A DNA stretch of 64,000 nucleotides from Apostichopus japonicus (lineage: Eukaryota > Echinodermata > Holothuroidea > Aspidochirotida > Stichopodidae), in the NCBI RefSeq assembly GCF_037975245.1, contig NC_092568.1:26346501-26410500 (forward strand). Direction: 5' to 3'. Position 1 is the first letter of the stretch, and each line of letters starts with the position of its first letter. Shown here in pieces: positions 1 through 9,700 of this stretch. The notes beneath the pieces were generated by a model, which was not told the origin of the DNA, made no database searches, and saw nothing but the letters and a program-made list of their open reading frames with translations. The position numbers and the translations under genes are program-made.

Positions 1-405
1 CAAAAATGGTGATTGCACACCTGTCATGAAGGCAAATAATAACATTTTGAGACCGTACTTTATCCGAGCAAAGTATTATCAATTAGTTAATACACCCTAC
101 CCCAAAGGTATGTTGTTAATAATCTCACGAAGTATATAGGTCAGGTATGACGTCATGGACATTTCTTCGTCCCTGCTCATATTATTATGTTTCATGTTCT
201 ATTGGGCAGTTAAGATATTATTTTTATCAGGCTTCTTTCTAGGATTGGATAGATGATTGAGAGTAACAAAAATGTCATAGTTATTTGTTGTGAGTTTATG
301 TTATTATTGTTCTAAAGTTAGAACCAACTCAATTGACCCCTGCTAAGTGATATACTGTAAGCGTGCCTCGTAACCTGTACAAGAATGGAATAGTCCAAAG
401 TCAAA
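1..405 (+). promoter_or_regulatory. TIMM50 upstream region with CRE and CCAAT motif
   Basis: This is the non-coding stretch before the TIMM50 start codon. A perfect CRE palindrome, TGACGTCA, lies at 148-155, about 250 bp before the ATG. An inverted CCAAT core (ATTGG) lies near 202-206. No convincing TATA box is placed, and the transcription start cannot be fixed from sequence. The CRE is the kind of site bound by ATF/CREB factors, often seen in promoters of nuclear genes for mitochondrial proteins; that it works here is inference. Confidence 0.45.
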
Positions 406-413
406 ATGGCAGC
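403..413 (+). promoter_or_regulatory. YY1-like motif overlapping the start codon
   Basis: The sequence AAAATGGCAGC contains the ATG at 406-408 and differs by one base from the YY1 consensus AANATGGCGGC. It also gives a good Kozak context, with A at -3 and G at +4. YY1 sites overlapping the start codon are known in many housekeeping genes, so the motif may act in both transcription and translation start. Regulation is inferred from the motif only. Confidence 0.4.
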
Positions 414-784
414 CCTCTGTAACACATGCAGTAATATCCCCCTGCGAATATTTTCATCGAAAGGGAATATTTTTCGTCAGTTTCTGCGACCTAATGTAAA
501 AGTGTGCATGGTCCGACTCCCTCAATTACAATCTCTGACATTAAGATGCTTTTCAAGAACATCTTTATGTGCTTTTGCAGAACACAATTCACAGCAGCCC
601 GAAAGCACTCTACCGATCAGTGTACTCATCAAGCAAGCTGAAGAAAAAGCTAAAGAATCCACGGGGGACGAAGAAAGGAAGAAGAAAGAAAGAAAGCAAA
701 AGTTTGCCAAATATCAGAGATGGGCCATGTATCTAACTGGAACTATGCTCGCCGGCATTTCACTTCTCACAGTTTATGAACTTG
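406..784 (+). CDS. TIMM50: TIMM50 coding exon 1
   Basis: It encodes residues 1-126 and the first base of codon 127: presequence, charged linker and the membrane helix [20 protein letters not shown]. The donor is G|GTGAGG. The ATG was chosen because it is the first in the open frame, has a good Kozak context and begins a typical mitochondrial presequence. The cleavage site of the presequence is not certain. Confidence 0.93.
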
Positions 785-3700
785 GTGAGGTTATAAATCA
801 AATAAGCTTGCATTGTTAAAAAAATGTAACTTGCACAGTGTGGTATGTATGAAACAGGTCTAGGCCTAACGCAGGATCCAATAACATAACATGTACGAGA
901 AGCTACAGCAGGGGGATGATGCAGGACACTATTTTGTAGGCATGATCAGTGTTCTGTCATGATCTCAGAGAATCAGAGAGAAAACTGGCTAATGTATGCC
1001 TATCCAAAACTCCTACCCGAAAGCCATAAGTGATGATGATATTTATTTAGAAATGCAATACTCAATCATTACATCCCTGGCAAAAATTTACCATGCTTTA
1101 ACTACGGTAAATTACTACACTTTTACCATGGTTATACCACGGTAGACCCAAGGTAAGAGTGTAGTAAATATGTGGTAAGTTACCATGGTATTTTGGCCCT
1201 ATGGTCATGGTATTACCATGGTTTACCATGGTATACCATGGTAACTTACACCAAAAATACCATGTATTTACCATGCTTCTACCGCATGTTCACCACAGAT
1301 TTACCAAAGTGAATATTAAAGACATCAAAATATAAATATATGAATTCTGTAGCTTAACATTAGTGCAATGTTATTTTTTTATTTCACACCAGGGGAACCA
1401 AGGAAAGATGAAAATGGACAAATAGTAAGTCCCAGTTTACTTTAGACTTTTCAACTTTTCCCCAAAAGTGTTCTTATCAATGTTACAGTACTATTATCAT
1501 GAAAGCTTTATCATGCTTTTGGTGGTAGTAATTTTGAAATGCAATGTGTTAAGGTCACGAAAGTGCCAGGAAAGACAGTTAACAGTTGTTAGTTTTAAAC
1601 GAATTGACCAAGTGACAGTTTGATTTTTGTAAATATATCATGGTTGTCTTATTTCAATAGACTTTGACTGTAATTAACTGTGCTAAGGTTTGAAGAAAAA
1701 AGAAACAACTTAGTACCTAGTTTGTTTCTGGTAAGTCATATTCAGTGATGTGACCTTTTAGACCCAATCATACAATGAACCACTGAACCATAAAAGTGAT
1801 TTTGTATCAGTATTTTGTGAGTAGCAAAGAGTGATTTTAGAATGATTCCTGACATTAAAACAAAGGTAATGTCAAATGTTCATCTTGGAAAAAGTGAAAT
1901 ATTGTGAAAGTACTGAGAGGAGAGTTGTTGGTGTTTCATAAATATTTGTGAAATTGATAGCTATGAGGTACTGTGTAGCCGGATGGCTTACTGTTTCATA
2001 AAGTTCTTCCATATTTTCTTTTCTTGACATTAGATTCCAGATGAGTTTGAAAATGACTTAGTAGTCGCAGCATACATCAAAAGAGCTTTCAAAGAAATGA
2101 GGAATTATAGAACGGTAAGTTGACGGACCTCTAAACTCAAGCAGAAATTCATGAGTGTCAGCGTTTGGTGTACTATACCCCAAAATAATCATACTAGCAT
2201 CCTATTAACCAACTGGTTATTAGCAGTTAAACTTGATGTGGTTAACTGTGTCTGGTTTGCTGTGAAGAAAAAAGAACTTTAAAGAAGTAATTGTTGTTTA
2301 AACCCTGATTTTATGACTTCATTTTGTACGGATAAAAGAAAAGAAAGCACAGTGAAGTGAAGTGGTTAATAGTACATTGCATTGTCCTGCATACTATTGG
2401 AGGCTCTGAATTTTGTCTTTTATATTAATATATTTATATATAAATCTGTGAACAAAACCTGCTATATACATCTTTGTACAGTACATGTATTGCAAGTTAC
2501 ATAGTTTTAATTGCATCTTGCGAGTGCAACACTGGATAAATTATTCCCTGCGTTACATTGTCCTGCATGCCGCATGCATTAGGTCTCAAGATTCAATAAC
2601 CTGTAGTTACAGGAATTAAGTGAAGTTTCAGCTCAGAGATGTAACTGAATTTATGATATCCTTGGATCATTCCCACTTCACCCACTCCAGACCCACCAGT
2701 ATTGAAATGAAATAATTGAAGATGAGTATGTTTCTTGTCAAGGACCGTGTTACTTTGCATTTAATGAGCTATGAATTCAAGCAATCGTGTGTATTGTCAT
2801 CATCACCATCGGTGATAGTGATATTGAGTGTTATACAGATTACGAGATGTTCAATTTACAGCACCGCTCTCTTGTGCTGTTGTATGAATATTAGAAGAAT
2901 GTTCAGTTCATAAGTCATTGGTTATTGTTGGATTGTGGAAGAGGAACTGCATCTAAGCGTACTGGAGTAATTTGAACTCAGGTCCTAGAAACTGTTTACG
3001 AGATATTAATAGCTGAAGTTTTTACCCTTTATGTCAAAAAATCAACACGAAAGAAAGAAGGTTTGTCCTAAAGCTGTTCTCATCTTTAATTATCTTCGAC
3101 TCTATTGTTTGCCTTGGTTTGGATAGGGCCCAAGGTTTACCTACGATGGTTGCAAATCTCACTCACTAAAAAATAAATAGGGTATAAAATTCAAATTTGA
3201 GATTATTGAGAAAATGCTTTGCTGTTAAACTTAGACACGGTGCAGTTACAAAGCTGTAGCTGTCATATTAAAAATTTGAACTTGTGGTATCGTGCAAAAC
3301 TTTGTTACCTTTTCACAGATGATCGTTGAACCTTCAGCTGAGAAGCTCCTACCAGACCCCCTCACAGAGCCTTATTATCAACCTCCTTACACCTTAGTAC
3401 TAGAGATGACGAATGTATTGGTTCATCCCGAATGGACAGTGAGTGTTGCTACTTTCATTTATCTTATATTTGGATGACAGGTTTGAGGCGTGTGTGGAGA
3501 AAAATATCCAGTGACGGTTTGAATTATTGCTGATTTCCCATGTAATGATATTTCCTTTGACTATTCAAACAGCAGACCGACTGCATATTATCGCGATATA
3601 AACTGTCTTGGTATTGAGTGTAGTCTTTGCTTAAACAACTTTGATGGTTGAACAGGAGAACCAATTGGGAAAATAGTGCGAAGCAATGTGGATAAACAGT

Positions 3701-6700
3701 CAAATGACAAAAGTTTGTTTTTCAGTTTAATTCAGTATGTGAACCATTCCTGCAAAATTGGTGTCATGGAATTACAAATAACATCATAGAAGTAAGTTAG
3801 GAGTAATTCAAAACAAACAGCAGTTAGGAAACTGTTAGATGAAATATTGATAGCACAGAACTAGAACAATGTAAGGAGAAATAAAAATTTCACTTTGATC
3901 AGTTTCTTAACCAGGATGAAAGTTACCTACAAAGTAACAATGAGAAAGAAATGCAAATTTGTGTGAAAAAAACTTTAAAATCCAGAAACAGATGTCTACT
4001 TTCAGTAATAATCATATATATCATAATTAATCATAGCCTCACCCCAACCCCCCTCCCAATATCTAGTATAACATCAATCTGTTGAGAGAATGGGTGGGGA
4101 GGTCGGTAAATTGGACTTGTCAGAATATATGCTCTGCTTAAATTAAAACATTCAAATTCAGGGTATTCTCTTACTCTCAACTTCGTCTGTAAACTGCCTT
4201 TACCACAATGGCACCTTAGTTTACAATCTGGCCCACAGAAGCCTCCAGACACTTTTGACCACAATCCGACCCCGTCCACCCGTCCCTACAGTTGCAAAGA
4301 CCCCGCTGTGTACAAGTGCACCGTTCTGGCAGCGACAGTCCATTATTCCTTCCAGAGTGATAACATGGTGAAGTGATCAGTTATGTTTTACAAAGTGCTG
4401 CAAAATACTATTCTTTGTTTTCAGTATTCAAATGGCTGGAGGTTTAAGAAGAGGCCGGGGGTCGACTACTTCCTACAGCAGGTCGGTCCACCATTGTTTG
4501 AGATCGTCATCTACACCTCCGAGCAAGGATTCGTGAGTATTTCATCTCCTTCACTAAATAAATAAATGTAACAGCTATTTTCACAGTCTGGTGTTTCCCT
4601 TAGATTTTCCAAAGGACAAATTTGGTTGTCTTAAATGATGTATGCACAATAAAATCTCTGTTGGTGTAATTGTTTCACATTAAATATTAAATAACAGGCT
4701 GTACTTTTGGCAATCCTCAAACGTAAGGTTTTGTTTAATTTTAATAAAAATCTCAAAGGATTGAACAACTGCCGTAGATATGCTGATGTTACCTATCCCA
4801 TGGTTGCCCTTAAAAGCAATTTTGTACAGAGCAAGAGTTTTAGGAGACAAAATATCTGAGAATACCGAACTACAAGTTACAATGGTACATTTTAAAGGCT
4901 ACAATACATGGGTCTTCTCTATGACTGGGAAATAACAAAAGTTTAAAGAGCAAAGAAGTTATTGGCCAGGATAGGATTGAACCAATAACAGAAAATAGTG
5001 TGTCTTGACCCTTTCAGTGACTTTTATTCAAGGGCTTATGGTCTCTTGTGTGGAAAGTTTAGAATGCAATATTCTCACAATAGATGAACATATTCAAACC
5101 CAATTAATTTGCATGTCACTCACTAGGATTGTTACAATTGTCCTGTAAAAGAATGTTACGGTAATGTGACATGCAGGAAAGATGAATGAGGTCACCCTTA
5201 AGCTATGTTTTTTGGTAAAAAACTGAACTATAAAATTTAATGGAAGTTTATCAAAGTTAAAAATTGCGTTCATATGTGGGTCATAGTTTGTACTTGTATA
5301 AGAAAGGAATTTCTCAGCACTCCCAACCCCAAACCCCACCAGCAGCAGCAGCAGTAATTATGCTAACTTCAGTGAGTGATATTTCTTGACTTTTCTTTCA
5401 CTTTACAGACTGCTTTTCCTCTGCTTGATAGCTTGGACCCTAAGGGTTACATTATGTACCGGTTATTTAGAGATGCTACCAAGTATGTTGATGGACACCA
5501 TGTAAAGGTTAGTCTTCATTCATTCATTCATTCATTCATTCATTCATTCATTCATTCATTCATTCATTCATTCATTCATTCATTCATTCATTCATTCATT
5601 CATTCATTCATTGTTAGGCCTTCCAGTCCAGGATTGGCCTAAATCATATGTGATGTATCCCCTTTGTGGTAACTACTCAAGGAACGGTAGTAACAGTTCT
5701 GAAATATTTTGTGAAATTTTGCCACAATCCCTTTGTCTTTTTAGTTAAAATACTAAATATGTCGGTACTGCATGGTCGTTAATAGTAATAATAATTATAA
5801 ATATGTTACTAAAGCGTCACAGTTCAGAAAAACTGTTCCTGGTCAAGCCAAGAGCTGAAAGATATGAGTCTCATGTTGCTGCTTAAAATAATTTACATTA
5901 AGTTAATTAGCAATGATTAAGACTTCCAGAGAGGAGAGGCAGCAGATGCAAATGTGCTGTCTACAAAATGTGACCTTGCGACCGGTTGAACAAGCTTGAA
6001 AAATTTACTGGTACGCAGATTTCAACCAGGGTTGTATCAGTTCATAATATAACACAGACAAGCTGGAGTCATGATGTGAACAGAGCACTAGGTGAATGAA
6101 AGGATTTTGAAAACAATGTGTTGTTCTATGGGCAGCCAAATGGGAAACTAAAAGAATTGAAGTTATATGGTCTCACACCTGGATTTAGTCAATCAAGTGG
6201 GGCTGCCAAATTCTGAGTAAGCAGAAGTTTGTGGACAATTTTGTGGATCATTGAGTCCAGCAACTCTAATGAACAATAAGCAATATGCTCATTGGTTTGG
6301 GTGTGGTGGGGTGGGGTTGTTTGGTGGGAAGGGTTCATCCACCCACCCACCCTTTGGGGTTGTTTGTTAGGGTGGGTGGGGGAGAAAGATGGTTTACACT
6401 GGCAGGGAAAGTGGCACTGGAGAGGAGAATGAAGGTTTATTAATTTTCAGAGTAAAGAACAATGCTTAGCCTGCTACCTCAAGATTTGAAAGATAGTTAT
6501 ATATTTGATACAGAAAATTTCTGGCTTTTGGGATGTCTGTCCCAGAATAATTCACTAGTAACCTCTCTTGAGAAGTGTGTATATCTGGTACTTAAAAGGT
6601 TCAAAGGTTCCAGTCATTTATTCAACCAATGTATAAAACTATTTCACATCGAAAATCATCGAAAATGTTGAAAATAGTTTTAAATGTAGAAATAGCCACA

Positions 6701-9700
6701 AAAGTGACATTTGCCTCGTGATAAGTTAGAGTTAAGAAATCAGTTGTATGTACACAATCAGTTCTGCTATTGACCCATCTTTTTCCTTCTCATTTAGGAC
6801 TTGTCCAGTTTGAATAGAGATATGTCCAGGGTAATCTTCATTGATTACGACCCCAAGTCCTTCCAGTTGCAACCAAGAAATGCTGTCCGCATGAAGAAAT
6901 GGGAAGGAAACGATGATGATAGATCTCTGTTTGACTTGGCAGCTTTCCTTAGGAGTGAGTATTGTGTCATTTTCTTCTTGGTTTTTTGTTTGTTTGTTTT
7001 GAACCAAAATGAGATAAAAGTGTAAATTGGATAACCACCTGATGTGAAGTGTAAGTAATAGGCTCTCCAGCTTCTCCAGCATGCACATGTGGCTGGCAAA
7101 GTGTCATAAAATAAACTGGCTTACCTTCCAGGCCTTGCAATATGGAGTGTTGGGCCAACATTGCCAATTTTTGTCTTTGGCTGATAAAGGACATTAATCC
7201 AGTACTGATAGTATTTTAATTGGGGGGGGTAGCGGTAGGGTGAGGGGTGATATGCAGTGAGGATGGATTTTCATATATTTGCCTTGAGAAGGTAGGAAAA
7301 ATTTCTCTTCTTCGCCCCCTCCCCTTCCCCATGTTGGTGATTTTGTAGCTATAGCATGAGACAAATTTTATGCTGATAATAGCAAAGACAAGTATGACCA
7401 ACTATCCCATAAGTATAAAACTAAATGTGTATGCCATTGGGTAAGACTTAAATGCTTATTTATCAATAATGCATTGATAAAGCAGCAAATATTTAGCACA
7501 GATTTTAATTACCATTTCAAGACAGTTCATTCCCTTGCCTACTCAACATTTAATTTTTGTTAAGTATAAACCAAAACATTGGCAACAAACTAGAAACAGC
7601 TGTGGCATTTATTCAGTGTGAAAGTGTACTTTTACACATGGTGTACTGATATCGTTGCAGGATGCTATGATTTATTCCTACATGGGTGTCTGTCCTTGTA
7701 ATTGAGGTATGAGCAGTAACAAGGTCATCTCTAGTCAATGCTGTCAGCCTACTTTAATGTCATCCTATCGATATTTATTTCGATATTTATGTTAATTAGA
7801 ATGTCAGACCAGACAAATGGAACTGTTATTAAGTTATTTTCAATTGTGTCCTTGATAATACTAAATTATTGATCTGTTATGAAATCATAACAGAGAAAAA
7901 TCCGCTAGTGTTAGAAACTTTGTTGTGCGGTGTGGGTCTGTAGGAACATTCAGTGCATGTATGAACAATGTTTTCTTTTATAACATGCAACTGTAAACTA
8001 TGCACTGTTTGCACTGCACAGTATTTGTTTTGTTCTTTCAATTAATGGTTTATCAGAAAACATGGAGGTTAATTTTTAGCTCATACCAGCATGCCGGTGT
8101 GAGCTATTGTTACAGTGCGGCGTCTATCACTCTATCACTCTATCCGTCAACAATTGGTAAAACCGCTCCCACTCGCATAGTGTTTGATGGAATTTCATGA
8201 AACTTGGACACAAGGACCATTGAGTATAGGGCCATCAGAGATGGTCCAAAATTTGGGGTCAAAGGTCACCTGTGGGCTGTAATGGGCCATTTTGTGGAAA
8301 TATGCAAAATGCTTCTTCTCCTACAGATCCCATGGTACAATGTTGAGGGTCTGTCACGATAGTACTATGGTAGTTTTACCTTCAGGGTGTTCATGAATTT
8401 GAGATCAAAGATCAACTAGGGGTCTTTTGTGGCCCGGGCCGCGGCCCTATATTTTCAAATTGCTCCTGTTCGTACAGTGTATGGCCAATTATAATGAAAC
8501 TTGGTCACAATGTTCCTCGGGATGAGAGTTACGAGGGGTGTTCTGAAAATTGAGGTCAAAGGTCATTTAGGGGGTCATTCTCTGTAATATTTTCAAATAT
8601 CTCAATCTCAAGATTTTGATGGATCATATTCAAAGTTGAACTGATGATTGTTGGATTGTGTATGAATAAGGTGATGCCTAAAAATTTTTGGTCAAAAGTT
8701 AATTAATTACAATTAATCCCCATTGTTTAAAAAAATCTGAGCCTTCACTTTTTGCCAAAGCTCCTTTAATTTGTCTCCCAGTCCCTGCAGTGTTTGTTTA
8801 CATTCGTGGTTAAGCTCTGCAGAGGCTGTTAGTGGAATTAAAGCAGGACTGGGAGTTGTTATTAACTGTTGAACTGTAAGCATGAGAGCCCTATAGCCAG
8901 TCAGCACTTGCCGATTCTTAGAAGTCTTTGAGCCTGAGGTATGTAGGCAGCTTGTGAAGTTATGTCTTGTAGGGACTGATTGTTATGTCTGCTAAGGTAA
9001 AGGGGAGAAAGTTTAATAGGGTAGGTCAGTGGTATTGTTTGAGAGAGTGGGTAACATAGGATTTAAAGGGGAAAATAGGAATTATAGCCAGTGGTGTGGC
9101 CAGGATTCTGCTAAGGGGGGGGGGTATCCCTCATGGGCCCAAAATTGGTTTTGTGGGCCCTACATTTTTCAGCTCGAAAAGGTATGAGCTTCTGCACCAT
9201 TGGTGCTTTAGTTAAGGAGTATTTGTGGATGGAGTTTGCACGAAAAGACTTGCAATAGTCTACAACGAATAATGAGAAACTGTGAATGAGCCTTACTTAT
9301 CATGATTGATGGCAGTTCCACAGTCTCTATATAGGCATTGAGCTACATGAATGTTATGGGTTCATAGTCAAACTATACATATGACAGCCGAAAGGAATAT
9401 AAACTGAAGTTTCAGATTCTGCATATTACATAGGGACTGTAAAAATGAAACCAACCAGTATGACCGGCAACTTTTACTGCGATGTAAATACTGAAATTTT
9501 ATCCATGTTTTTGCTTCCAAAACAACTGCATGATCTGGCATATGGATTATACTAGCAACTGTGTTTATTATTGCTATGGTTACACTTATTAAACTCGGCT
9601 AAGATAAATAAGACATGTAACAATATGCAACAAAAGGAGTAAAAAACAATGTAAATTACATGTGAAGTCTCTATGAGGCGATGCAGATTGTTTGGACAAT

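Larger units (their letters stand above)
5508..6797 (+). other. TIMM50 intron 6
   Basis: The intron begins with the CATT microsatellite and carries a G-rich block at about 6298-6382. The remainder is unremarkable. Confidence 0.85.
8074..9215. repeat. Dispersed repeat of marine-invertebrate type with DR1 motifs
   Basis: The stretch starts with GCTCATACCAGCATGCCGG and the near-inverted GGTGTGAGC. It then shows a loose internal periodicity in which phrases such as AAACTTGGWCACAA and GGTCAAAGGTCA recur. It ends near GCTCGAAAAGGTATGAGC. The style is familiar from transposon-derived repeats in marine invertebrates, but the family cannot be named from sequence alone. A hAT-like end, CAGTGGTGTGGCCAGGATT, is embedded at about 9092-9110. 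Confidence 0.5.

Noticed and set aside
6732-7194. Minus-strand open frames over TIMM50 exon 7
   Set aside because: They are shadows of the coding exon and of its flanking intron.
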